Positions 48,357-56,552 of a stretch of 64,000 nucleotides of DNA are shown piece by piece (within the stretch, counting starts at the first letter, position 1; each line of letters starts with the position of its first letter). The translations under genes and the position numbers were made by a program. This stretch comes from Oscillospiraceae bacterium (GTDB lineage Bacteria > Bacillota > Clostridia > Oscillospirales > Acutalibacteraceae): positions 1 through 64,000 of the forward strand of contig SVPA01000002.1 of NCBI GenBank assembly GCA_015066085.1. The letters are read 5' to 3'. The notes below the pieces were generated by a model. That model did not search any database, had not been told where the DNA came from, and was given only the letters and a program-made list of their open reading frames with translations.

Positions 48357-48914
48357 TTATCGCTCCAATCTATTTACTAAACCTTTATAACAATCTGTGA
48401 GCATTTTGCTGACCAGACTCCAGTCAAGGTCAAGAAAACCCGTCGCAAACATGGTAGCAATTCCGTGAACAAAAGCCCAAGTCTCGAGGTGAAGCAGTTT
48501 TGCCTCGCTTTCGTTTAGCCCCGTATTGTTTTTTACAATGTCTTCCATCTGCTCTGTAAGTTTTGACTCTTCAGTTTCGGTTTCTTTAGTCCTGTCGCGC
48601 ATATAAAGGAGTTTAAAAAGTTCTTTTTCTTCCTTTGCAAAAAGGATATATGCCATTCCGTTTGCCTTGTAAACGGGAAACTCGCCACGCTGCACCTCTT
48701 TTTGCATATATTCCTGACAAAGCATATCGGCTTTTTCAATAACCGCAACTTTAAGTTCATCCATTGAAGAAAAGTTTGAAAATATAGGCTGGGTGGAACA
48801 CTCAAGATATGATGCTACAGTTCTTGCGTTAAGAGCCTCTGCTCCGTTTTGTTGAACAATTTTAACAGCAGCGTTTACAATGTCATCTTTTGTTATTTTT
48901 ATTTTAGGCGGCAT
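48357..48914 (-). CDS. TetR-family regulator of the ABC exporter
   Basis: A 185-aa regulator with the HTH KDDIVNAAVKIVQQNGAEAL, ARTVASYLECSTQPIFSNFS, and a C-terminal domain with ESEAKLLHLETWAFVHGIAT (TetR_C/WHG-like). As the first gene of the ABC operon it probably represses it. A promoter lies upstream, followed by two TGTTATAT direct repeats (about 48939 and 48953) that could be its binding region. Confidence 0.87.
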   Translation of the reverse strand: MPPKIKITKDDIVNAAVKIVQQNGAEALNARTVASYLECSTQPIFSNFSSMDELKVAVIEKADMLCQEYMQKEVQRGEFPVYKANGMAYILFAKEEKELFKLLYMRDRTKETETEESKLTEQMEDIVKNNTGLNESEAKLLHLETWAFVHGIATMFATGFLDLDWSLVSKMLTDCYKGLVNRLER

Positions 48915-48956
48915 GTTACATCTCCTAAATATTTCATATGTTATATATCAAGTGTT

Positions 48957-48985
48957 ATATTAACACAAAAATATCCAAAAGTCAA
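48957..48985 (-). promoter_or_regulatory. Promoter of the TetR-ABC operon
   Basis: On the minus strand TTGACT (48980-48985), 17-bp spacer and TAATAT (48957-48962). TGTTATAT repeats downstream overlap the start region and may form the TetR operator. Confidence 0.72.
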
Positions 48986-49015
48986 TAAAAAAAACAGATG
49001 CATTTGCATCTGTTT
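48986..49015 (-). terminator. Terminator of the 49.0-56 kb leftward operon
   Basis: AAACAGATGCA pairs with TGCATCTGTTT and the minus-strand copy continues into TTTTTTTT. It ends the transcript of the 49014-49682 gene. Confidence 0.88.
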
Positions 49016-49682
49016 AAAGAAGATAAATTCCCGATTTTAAAACGGCAATTTCATATTTGTTTATAAATTTATAATCCAGAACAGGCTCTTCAAATTGGTA
49101 GTAAACTTCGCTCTGGTAGGAGGAGGTGTCCATTTTCATTATAGCGTTGTTACCTTTGCAACAGATAAACAGTTTACTTCCCGCCGAAAAAAGCCCCGTT
49201 GCTCTCATAAGAGGAGAATTGTCCGAACCAATACGGAGTTCTTCACGCAAGGTCTTAAGGTTATAACGAATAAGTACGCTATATTTAGGATAGGATACCC
49301 AAAGAACATTATTATCAACCGAAACCCCGCCGGGCGCAGTATCTTTGTAAAGCATTTTTCCGTGCCATAAATCAAGCCCGTCGGTATCGAAAAGGGTAGC
49401 CGAGCCGTCGCTTTCGATAATAAAAGTCTGCCCGTTTTCAAGAGGAATGCTGAAACAGGTAAGATAGTTCTTAATGCTTCCTATAAAGCGTTTATATTCC
49501 GCACCGAACTTTGTTAGCATATATATGCTTTTAGTAACCCTTGAAACCTTTCCCGTTTCAAAGGAAACCATTTTATATCCGACTATATAACGGTTATCTT
49601 CCTTTTCAATAAGATAGGAATATAAGAAACCGTCGGGCAGTGGGTGGAGTGAATAAACCTTATCTCCCGTAATTTTTTCCAT
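49014..49682 (-). CDS. Beta-propeller-like hypothetical protein
   Basis: A 222-aa cytosolic protein without signal peptide. It is rich in short beta strands with repeated aromatic/aspartate turns (YSLHPLPDGFLYSYLIEKED, TFIIESDGSATLFDTDGLDL, VDNNVLWVSYPKYSVLI, LFICCKGNNAIMKMDTSS), like a partial NHL or DUF5050-type propeller. No family recognised. It lies 12 bases after the Met gamma-lyase-like gene and appears to be in the same operon. Confidence 0.6.
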   Translation of the reverse strand: MEKITGDKVYSLHPLPDGFLYSYLIEKEDNRYIVGYKMVSFETGKVSRVTKSIYMLTKFGAEYKRFIGSIKNYLTCFSIPLENGQTFIIESDGSATLFDTDGLDLWHGKMLYKDTAPGGVSVDNNVLWVSYPKYSVLIRYNLKTLREELRIGSDNSPLMRATGLFSAGSKLFICCKGNNAIMKMDTSSYQSEVYYQFEEPVLDYKFINKYEIAVLKSGIYLL

Positions 49683-49694
49683 TTTTATAATCCT

Positions 49695-50966
49695 TTATAA
49701 TTTAATAATTTCTTTATCTACCATACTTTGTGCGCCAAGTAAAACTCCCGCTTGTCCGCTATGGAAATTAAGGCCCCCTTGAAGCCAGGCGGCATAGGGC
49801 TCACGAAGCGGAGCGTCGGCGGAAAGTTCAATAGAAGCCCCAAGCGTAAACGCACCCGCCGCCATAATAACCTGGTCGTCATACCCCGGCATATCCCAAG
49901 GTTCGGGGGTAACAAAAGAGTCAACCGGAGCCCCCTTTTGCATTCCCTGACAAAAAGCAATAAGTGCTTCGGGGGTTTTAAGCAGTACGCTTTCAATAAT
50001 ATCGGCTCGTTTTTCGTCAAATTTAGGGGTTGACTCATAACCTAAAAGTTCGAATAATGCGCCTGCATAGGTGGCGGTTTTAAGGGCTTCGCCTACCGTG
50101 TGCGGTGCGGCAAAAAGGCCCATATAAAGTTCTCGGTTGTGACCGAGAGAAGCCCCAACCTCTCTTCCGACACCGGGGGCAGTAAGCCTATAGCCACAGG
50201 CTTCAACAAGGTCGTGTCTTCCCGCAATATATCCGCCCGTCGGCGCAATTCCGCCGCCGGGATTTTTAATAAGCGAACCTGCAATAAGGTCAGCACCAAC
50301 GCTTGTCGGCTCAATAGTATCAACAAATTCTCCGTAACAGTTGTCGACTAAAATAAGGGTTTCGGGAGAAACCTCCTTAACCGCTTTGCAAATCTCTCCT
50401 ATTTTTTCTACCGTGAGGGAGGGACGAAGAGAATAACCGCGCGAACGCTGTATGTAAGCGACCTTGTATTTCTTCTCTTTAAGACGGCGTTTAGCCTCGG
50501 CTATATCAACCTCACCGTTACCGTCAAGGTCAACCTGTTCATAGTTTACGCCGAAATCTTTAAGAGAACCGTCGCTGTGAGAGTCAATTCCCAAAACGCC
50601 TATAAGGGTGTCGTAAGGTCTGCCTGTAAGACAAAGCATAGTATCATTTGGGCGAAGAACACCAAACAGCATAACCGTAAGGGTATGAGTACCCGAAACA
50701 AAATTGTGTCTTATAAGACTATCTTCTGCGCCAACACAGTCGGCAAAAACCTTTTCAAGCGTATCTCGTCCTCGGTCGCCGTAACCGTAACCGGTCGAAA
50801 GTCCTAAATGGGATTCACTGACCCCGTTTTTAATAAAGGCAGAAAGCACCTTGTGCTGATTGTGCATAGCGATAGCGTCTATCTTCTCAAAAGTCTCTTT
50901 GCACATCTGCCTTGCCTTAATATCAAGTTCAATTAGTTTTGGATGAATGTCAAAAAATTGTTGCAT
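49695..50966 (-). CDS. Methionine gamma-lyase family PLP enzyme (YnbB-like)
   Basis: A 423-aa PLP enzyme of the Met_gamma_lyase/aluminium-resistance family (PF06838). Seen: HLGLSTGYGYGDRGRDTLEK, VSGTHTLTVMLFGVLRPNDT, YIQRSRGYSLRPSLTVEKIG, LILVDNCYGEFVDTIEP and the PLP lysine in GSLIKNPGGGIAPTGGYIAG. The family's true substrate in Firmicutes is not settled. It abuts the GNAT gene and begins an operon with the peptidases and murD. Confidence 0.9.
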   Translation of the reverse strand: MQQFFDIHPKLIELDIKARQMCKETFEKIDAIAMHNQHKVLSAFIKNGVSESHLGLSTGYGYGDRGRDTLEKVFADCVGAEDSLIRHNFVSGTHTLTVMLFGVLRPNDTMLCLTGRPYDTLIGVLGIDSHSDGSLKDFGVNYEQVDLDGNGEVDIAEAKRRLKEKKYKVAYIQRSRGYSLRPSLTVEKIGEICKAVKEVSPETLILVDNCYGEFVDTIEPTSVGADLIAGSLIKNPGGGIAPTGGYIAGRHDLVEACGYRLTAPGVGREVGASLGHNRELYMGLFAAPHTVGEALKTATYAGALFELLGYESTPKFDEKRADIIESVLLKTPEALIAFCQGMQKGAPVDSFVTPEPWDMPGYDDQVIMAAGAFTLGASIELSADAPLREPYAAWLQGGLNFHSGQAGVLLGAQSMVDKEIIKL

Positions 50967-51668
50967 TTAGTTTCTCCTGGCAATAACGGCGTTATTTAAA
51001 AAACTAAAGCCGTTTTTAATATAGAATTCAAGGGCTTTTTTACCCGAACAAACAAAAATATCCTGCCCTATAAGTTCGCAAAGTTCAAAAAGTAAAGAGG
51101 AGCCGAAACCTTTGCCCCTTTTTTCGTTTTCTACCGAAATCCCGTTAATAATACCTCCGTAAGGGCTTAAAAAGGCAAGAGCCGAGCCTTTTTCGTTTAC
51201 GATTGCCGCCGCTCCGCCGTGTCTTAAACGGTGGGAAACATCGGGGGCAAACTCGTCAAAAGAGGGAAGGACTATATCCCCGTCTTCTCCTGCTTTTAGT
51301 CCTTTATAAAGAGCCGAAAGGGAAACTTGCTCGGTTTGCTTTTGCCTTTGTTCTGCCCTTAAAAACAAGACCGAAAACTCCTTTTTCGGTTTAAGGTCAA
51401 GTTCTAAAGCAACCTCTTTATCGCAGAAAATTTCGCTAAATCCTATAAGATTTATAAACTCTTTAATCTCGCCTAAATTTTTCTTGTCCGAATAAATATA
51501 TATCCGTCCGCCAAAACGGGCTAAAACCGAGCAAACCTCGTTTTCTTCGGTCTGAACCCAAATTTCAGGGGCTAAAACCGTGCCGCCAAAAGCGACCTTC
51601 AGACTGTGAATATGAGCAAGAGCAATATCCTTTTTGTAGAAACTCAGGTTCTCTGAAAGGGTAATCAT
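50967..51668 (-). CDS. GNAT-family N-acetyltransferase
   Basis: A 233-aa acetyltransferase. The C-terminal half carries the GNAT core: YGGIINGISVENEKRGKGFG, motif A of the acetyl-CoA site (R/Q-x-x-G-x-G/A), then SSLLFELCEL and ALEFYIKNGFSFL. The N-terminal half is not recognised. Substrate unknown. It overlaps the M42 gene by four bases. Confidence 0.82.
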   Translation of the reverse strand: MITLSENLSFYKKDIALAHIHSLKVAFGGTVLAPEIWVQTEENEVCSVLARFGGRIYIYSDKKNLGEIKEFINLIGFSEIFCDKEVALELDLKPKKEFSVLFLRAEQRQKQTEQVSLSALYKGLKAGEDGDIVLPSFDEFAPDVSHRLRHGGAAAIVNEKGSALAFLSPYGGIINGISVENEKRGKGFGSSLLFELCELIGQDIFVCSGKKALEFYIKNGFSFLNNAVIARRN

Positions 51669-52678
51669 AAAACTTCGCCCAAGCCTATTTTATAGGTTAG
51701 TTCCTTTACGAGCAGAAGCATATTTTCAAGGTCGCCTAAATCGGCAACACAACAGGGGGAGTGTATATATCTGCAGGGAAGAGAAACCGCAATCGTAGCC
51801 ACACCCGATTTAGAAAGACTTATAGCGTGACTGTTATTTCCTCCCGCAACAAAGTTTTTGGTTTGGTGTAAAACCTTGCTTGTCCTTGCGGCGTCAAACA
51901 GTTTTCGGTTATACAAAGTGCCGTTGTCCATAAAAGAAACAGCAGGACCGCTGCCCAAAAGGCAAACTCGGTTTTCTTCGTCGGTGCCGTGTATATCTGC
52001 CGCAGTAGTTGCTTCAAGGATAATAGCAAAGTCGGGCTGAACTTCAAAAGTGGCGGGTCCGGCCCCTCTGCAACCAATCTCTTCTTGCACGGTAAAGGTC
52101 GCATAAAAGTCAAATTCAGCCTCTTCTTTTAAAAGGGTTATAAGACAGGCAACCCCCGCTCTGTCGTCAATCGCACGGGCTTTTATTTTGTCTTGGCCTA
52201 AAAGGGTTACCTTGCTGTCAAACACCGCAACATCACCCGGTTTAATAACTTCTTCGGCTTGTTCTTTTGAAGTTGCACCGATATCAATATAAAGTGCTTC
52301 TTCGCCTGGGAATTTTTTTCTCTCGTCGGCGTTTGAAAGATGAACGGGTTTCATTCCGACAACGCCTTTTACGCCGTTTTCGAAGGTTACCCCCTTGCAA
52401 AGCATTACGCCGACCTCAATTCCGCCAACCGTCTGAAATTTAATAAAACCGTCGTCGGTAATTAAGGTCGCTATAATTCCAACCTCGTCCATATGAGCGT
52501 CGAGCATAATCTTTTTAAGAGGGGTCTTTTTTCCTTTTTTAAAACAAATAATGTTTCCGTTTATATCGGTTTTTGCCTCGCAGTAAGGGGAAACCTCGTT
52601 TAAGATAAATTCTCTTAATTTGTCCTCTCTTCCCGAAACGGCAGGAATTTCACAAAGGGTTTTTAGAAGTTTTATCAT
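51665..52678 (-). CDS. M42 family metallopeptidase, paralogue 1
   Basis: A 337-aa dinuclear-metal aminopeptidase or glycosidase-like enzyme of family M42. Ligands: His/Asp in MLDAHMDEVG, Asp in AIDDRAGVACLI, Glu pair in VQEEIGCRGA, Asp/Glu in IILEATTAADIHG, His in CRYIHSPCCVADLGDLEN. All are present, so it should be active. It overlaps its paralogue by four bases (51665-52678 next to 52675-53676). Peptide hydrolysis in the cytosol is likely. Confidence 0.92.
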   Translation of the reverse strand: MIKLLKTLCEIPAVSGREDKLREFILNEVSPYCEAKTDINGNIICFKKGKKTPLKKIMLDAHMDEVGIIATLITDDGFIKFQTVGGIEVGVMLCKGVTFENGVKGVVGMKPVHLSNADERKKFPGEEALYIDIGATSKEQAEEVIKPGDVAVFDSKVTLLGQDKIKARAIDDRAGVACLITLLKEEAEFDFYATFTVQEEIGCRGAGPATFEVQPDFAIILEATTAADIHGTDEENRVCLLGSGPAVSFMDNGTLYNRKLFDAARTSKVLHQTKNFVAGGNNSHAISLSKSGVATIAVSLPCRYIHSPCCVADLGDLENMLLLVKELTYKIGLGEVL

Positions 52679-53676
52679 AACGCACCCCCTGAAATTATAT
52701 AGTTTTCAAGAATATCGCAAACCGAGTCTAAATCCGAAAGGTCAACAACTTCTAAACAGGTGTGCATATTGCGAAGCGGAATAGAAACAAGTCCGCAACC
52801 GATTCCCGTTTTCGAAACAGAAATAACATCTGCGTCTGTACCGGTACTGCCGCCCATTACCTCAAACTGATGAGGAATTTCTTTTTCCTTTGCAATAAGG
52901 CAGAGTTTGTCGGAAATTTTTCGGTTTAAAATGGGGGATATACCAATCATAGCCCCGCCACCGAGTTTACCGCATTTTGAAGACGGAACATCTGGAGCGT
53001 CGCCGAAACTGACATCAAGACAGACAGCCTCGTCACAGTCTATCTCAAAAGAGGCACAACGAGCCCCCCTTGTGCCGAGTTCTTCCTGCTCTGAAAGGCA
53101 GAAAACAACATTAACGGGAAGTTCTTTGCTATATAGTCTTGAAGCCACTTCAATAAGACAGGCAACGGCAACTCGGTCGTCTAACGATTTTGAGCAAATT
53201 CTGTTTTTCCCAAGGGGTGTAAACTCGCTGTCAAAGGTTGCAAAATCGCCCGGGGACACAATCTCTTTAGCCTTTTCTCCAAGACCCGTATCCGCAAAGG
53301 TGTCGTCAATGGATAAAGCCCCGTTGTCCTTGTTAAGATGCGGCGGGGTAGAAACAAAAACCGCAGGGGTTTTTGTCTTTGCGTGAATAACAATAGGCAA
53401 AGCGGGAAGAATTCTACAGTCGTTTCCGCCGACATTTTTAAGTTTCACAAAACCGTCATCAAAAACATAGGTCACAATAAAACCTACCTCATCAATATGA
53501 GCCTCCAACATAACGGTTTTTTCTTTGTTTTGGTTTATTTCTCCAATAAGGCCAATACTTCCAAAATCTCTGACAGCACAGTATTTGCCAAGTTCCTCTT
53601 TTGCAACCGCTTTAGCACCGTCTAAATGGCCTATACCGACAGCCTCGCTGAGTTTTTTAATAATTTCAGTGTTCAT
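52675..53676 (-). CDS. M42 family metallopeptidase, paralogue 2
   Basis: A 333-aa M42 peptidase with the full ligand set: MLEAHIDEVGFIV, SLDDRVAVACLIEV, CLSEQEELGTRGA, AVCLDVSFGDAPDV and LRNMHTCLEVVDLSDL. It is about as far from paralogue 1 as separate M42 subgroups usually are, so the pair may form a hetero-oligomer or have different preferences, as seen for some archaeal TET peptidases (inference). It overlaps murD by one base. Confidence 0.92.
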   Translation of the reverse strand: MNTEIIKKLSEAVGIGHLDGAKAVAKEELGKYCAVRDFGSIGLIGEINQNKEKTVMLEAHIDEVGFIVTYVFDDGFVKLKNVGGNDCRILPALPIVIHAKTKTPAVFVSTPPHLNKDNGALSIDDTFADTGLGEKAKEIVSPGDFATFDSEFTPLGKNRICSKSLDDRVAVACLIEVASRLYSKELPVNVVFCLSEQEELGTRGARCASFEIDCDEAVCLDVSFGDAPDVPSSKCGKLGGGAMIGISPILNRKISDKLCLIAKEKEIPHQFEVMGGSTGTDADVISVSKTGIGCGLVSIPLRNMHTCLEVVDLSDLDSVCDILENYIISGGAL

Positions 53677-55058
53677 TAAAGTTTCATAACCTTTTCTTTA
53701 AAGAATTTGCCCCTTGCGGCAAAGTTGGGGAAAGCGTCGAAAGAGGCACAGGCAGGGGATAAAGCAACAATATCTCCGCTTTTAGCCGAGTTGTGCGCCA
53801 ATTCAATCGACTCGCCAAGGTTTTTAGTGCGAACAATTTCGGGTGAGCCCTCTTTATAGTCGGGGTCGGCTTTAACCGCCTTTTCAATAGCGTCGGCGGT
53901 CGGACCGCAAAGATAAAGGGTCTTAACCTTGTCTACAACATAGGGGGTCATAGGCTCAAAAGGAATATGCTTGTCGTAACCACCCGCCAAAAGAATAATT
54001 TTCTCTTCAAAGGCTTTAAGACAGGCGATAGTTCTTGTCGGGCTTGAAGCAATTGAGTCGTTATAGTATTTTACGCCGTCTTTCTCTCTTACAAACTCAA
54101 TTCGGTGTTCAACCCCTCTGAACTCTTTTGCAACCTTTCTGATGTTTTCGGCGCTAACATAGCCCCAAACGGCAGCAATGGCCGTAAGATAATTTTCAAC
54201 ATTGTGGTCGCCGAGAATAGTAATATCTTTTTTGGACATAATCGGAGCGTCAATTCCTCGGTAGGACATATGAAGGGTTCCGTTTTGGTCAAGCCAGGCT
54301 CCGTTTTTAACCCTTCTCTCCATCGAAAAGCCTAATGACTGACCTCGAACATAGTCCCTGAAATCGTTTGTAATATCGTTATCATAGTTTAAAACAGTAC
54401 GGGAAAAAGCGTTTTGGTGAAGAATAATATTCTTTTTCGCCTCAACATATTCGTCCATATCCTTGTGAATGTCAAGGTGGTTGGGAGCAACGTTTGTAAC
54501 TACCGCAACATCGGGACTTTTTCTCATAGAAATAAGTTGGAAAGAAGAAAGTTCAACAACAACGAAATCTTCGGGTTTAATGTTATCAATTTCGGGAAGA
54601 AGAGGGTTTCCTATGTTTCCGCCGACATGAACCGTTTTACCCTGCGCTTTAAGCATTTCGGCAATAAGGGTGGTGGTTGTCGTTTTTCCGTCAGAACCCG
54701 TAACGGCAAAAATCGTTGCGGGGCAAAGGTCGAAGAAAACCTCCATCTCGCTTGTTACCGCAATTCCTTTTTTACGCGCTGCGGTAAGTTCGGGAAGATG
54801 AAAACTCATTCCGGGCGTTCTGAAAATAATATCAACCTCAAGGTCGCTAAGATAGTCTTCTCCCAGACGGAGTTCTGCTCCTGCTGCTTCAATTCGGTCG
54901 GCAAGTTCGCCAATCTGTTCTCTGGTTCTGCGGTCACAAGCGTAAACACGAGCACCTTTATTTAAAAAATTCATTATAAGCGGAGTGTTGCTTATTCCAA
55001 TTCCAAGCATTGCAACTTTCTTTGAAGAAATATTTTCCCAGAAGTGTCTAATATCCAA
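53676..55058 (-). CDS. murD: UDP-N-acetylmuramoylalanine-D-glutamate ligase
   Basis: Adds D-Glu to UDP-MurNAc-L-Ala in peptidoglycan synthesis. Seen: VAMLGIGISNTPLIMNFLNK at the N-terminus, ATP loop AVTGSDGKTTTTTLIAEML, VVELSSFQLISMRKSPDVAV, ITNDFRDYV, HRIEFVREKDGVKYYNDSIA and LSPACASFDAFPNFAARG. At 460 aa it is full length. It is apart from the dcw cluster and heads the peptidase operon, an unusual setting. Confidence 0.93.
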   Translation of the reverse strand: MDIRHFWENISSKKVAMLGIGISNTPLIMNFLNKGARVYACDRRTREQIGELADRIEAAGAELRLGEDYLSDLEVDIIFRTPGMSFHLPELTAARKKGIAVTSEMEVFFDLCPATIFAVTGSDGKTTTTTLIAEMLKAQGKTVHVGGNIGNPLLPEIDNIKPEDFVVVELSSFQLISMRKSPDVAVVTNVAPNHLDIHKDMDEYVEAKKNIILHQNAFSRTVLNYDNDITNDFRDYVRGQSLGFSMERRVKNGAWLDQNGTLHMSYRGIDAPIMSKKDITILGDHNVENYLTAIAAVWGYVSAENIRKVAKEFRGVEHRIEFVREKDGVKYYNDSIASSPTRTIACLKAFEEKIILLAGGYDKHIPFEPMTPYVVDKVKTLYLCGPTADAIEKAVKADPDYKEGSPEIVRTKNLGESIELAHNSAKSGDIVALSPACASFDAFPNFAARGKFFKEKVMKL

Positions 55059-55131
55059 ACTACTTCCTCCTCAACAAGATATATCTATTTTATTATACTT
55101 ATAAATAATAAAAATATCAATAATCTTTAAT

Positions 55132-55163
55132 AAAAAAATTGCCCAACATCCAAAGATGCTGGG
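55132..55163 (-). terminator. Terminator of the ferritin-like gene
   Basis: GCCCAGCATC-TTTG-GATGTTGGGC on the minus strand followed by AATTTTTTT. It lies directly after the stop of the 55170-56444 gene. Confidence 0.88.
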
Positions 55164-55169
55164 CAAAAA

Positions 55170-56444
55170 TCAGTTACACTTAAAACAGGTGCTGTCGGCT
55201 GCGTCCTTAATTCTTCCAACCGAGGTGTTGTCACAGTTACGGCAGCGAAGTTCGGGTACAGGATTTTCCTTACATTCAAATCTGTAATCTCTACCCGTTT
55301 TGTTTATATGGGTGCAGATTACGTTGTGCGAGGGAACTATATCTTCACAGGGTGCGATTATCTTTTGGAATTTAAAGAAATCGGCACCGTCTTTCAGATT
55401 TTCAACCCTTTCATAGTCTTCTCTGTATCCCGTAAACTGAACGGTATTTTTAAGAACGTCACGAACGTAGCTTACGTTTTCGTGCAAACAAAGAGGAGCA
55501 GGGAAGTTGCCGTCGGGAATAACCTGTTGCCACTCCTTGTTTTCATACTTTTTAAGCAGTTCTGCCGCCTTGTGAAGATGGGAGATTTCCTCTTCTAAAC
55601 ACTCTTCCCAAATGCATTTAACATATTTGTCGGTTTCGGTCATATAACAAGACCAATAGAGGTAACACTCGGTATACTCGTGCCAAAGCAGCATCTCAAG
55701 CCAGGTAGCGTTAGAGTCAACAAGTGCGCCATACTGGGTAACGTGCTCTTCTTCAACAAGGGCAATTTCCTGATAAAGTCGGCGGAGTGCGTCGTTTGTG
55801 GCAAGATTTGTGATGTTCATATAGTAGTTCATGGTCTGCTGTTCTGCCGCCGTAATAATCATAGTTGAAAGAACGGTCTCTTTGCTCGCCGTTTTGGAAT
55901 TTATATTCCGTTTTACATTGTCAAGAGGGCAACGGTGGTGAGCAATTGTCGGCCTTCCGGGCATAACTTCGGTGTATTTTCCGACAAGGCGTTCTGCTCT
56001 GAGCCCCTGCTCCATTTCAAGTTGATTTGCGTACCTGTAAAGGTGGTCAAAGTCTTCAAGAAGTGCGAAATCAAGAGCCTTTTTGACATAGCAGTCGCAC
56101 TCTCTTTTGGCAAGTTCTGCCGTAAGGTCAACGGCAAGTTGTTCGTAACTTATTGTGTGTTCAAGGGGCGACTCGTTACAGGGCTTTAGAAGAGAAATTT
56201 TAAGTTGTTGCTGTTTTTCAACCTCTCTTGTCATAGCAAGTTCTCGCCTTAAATCACAGTTTGAGATATGACGCTGAAACTGGTGCGAAAACCAGTTTGC
56301 CTCAAATTCGGTTCCGTTCATAAGAATAATTCGGCATTTGGTATAGGGGTCAACCGTGTTTTTATCGTAACTTTTCGGATACATTTCCTTAAAACTTTTA
56401 AACCCTTCATAAATCGGCTTCGGTTTTTGTGTAAATGGATTCAT
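55170..56444 (-). CDS. Ferritin-like domain protein with C-terminal zinc ribbon
   Basis: A 424-aa cytosolic protein. The centre has helices with paired metal-type motifs (YQEIALVEEEHVTQYGALVD, EECLEEEISHLHKAAELLKK, and AELAKRECDCYVKKALDFAL), suggesting a ferritin-like four-helix bundle that could bind iron or manganese. The last 50 residues hold CTHINK, CKENPVPELRCRNC and CFKC, a rubredoxin/zinc-ribbon-like end. The size is larger than common ferritins or erythrins. Start at ATG 56444 with GGAGG; the track start is two codons longer. Single gene. Exact role unknown. Confidence 0.7.
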   Translation of the reverse strand: MNPFTQKPKPIYEGFKSFKEMYPKSYDKNTVDPYTKCRIILMNGTEFEANWFSHQFQRHISNCDLRRELAMTREVEKQQQLKISLLKPCNESPLEHTISYEQLAVDLTAELAKRECDCYVKKALDFALLEDFDHLYRYANQLEMEQGLRAERLVGKYTEVMPGRPTIAHHRCPLDNVKRNINSKTASKETVLSTMIITAAEQQTMNYYMNITNLATNDALRRLYQEIALVEEEHVTQYGALVDSNATWLEMLLWHEYTECYLYWSCYMTETDKYVKCIWEECLEEEISHLHKAAELLKKYENKEWQQVIPDGNFPAPLCLHENVSYVRDVLKNTVQFTGYREDYERVENLKDGADFFKFQKIIAPCEDIVPSHNVICTHINKTGRDYRFECKENPVPELRCRNCDNTSVGRIKDAADSTCFKCN

Positions 56445-56552
56445 AAACAATTCCTCCTTTAATCGTGCAATTATATTGTATGCGTAAGATTAGTTGTTTA
56501 TGAAGGTATAACTGAGCGATAAGAGAAAATCATAATAAAAGGCGGTGGTAAA

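Noticed and set aside
54414-54965. 183-aa ORF antisense to murD
   Set aside because: murD motifs lie on the other strand; the ORF has no recognisable domain.
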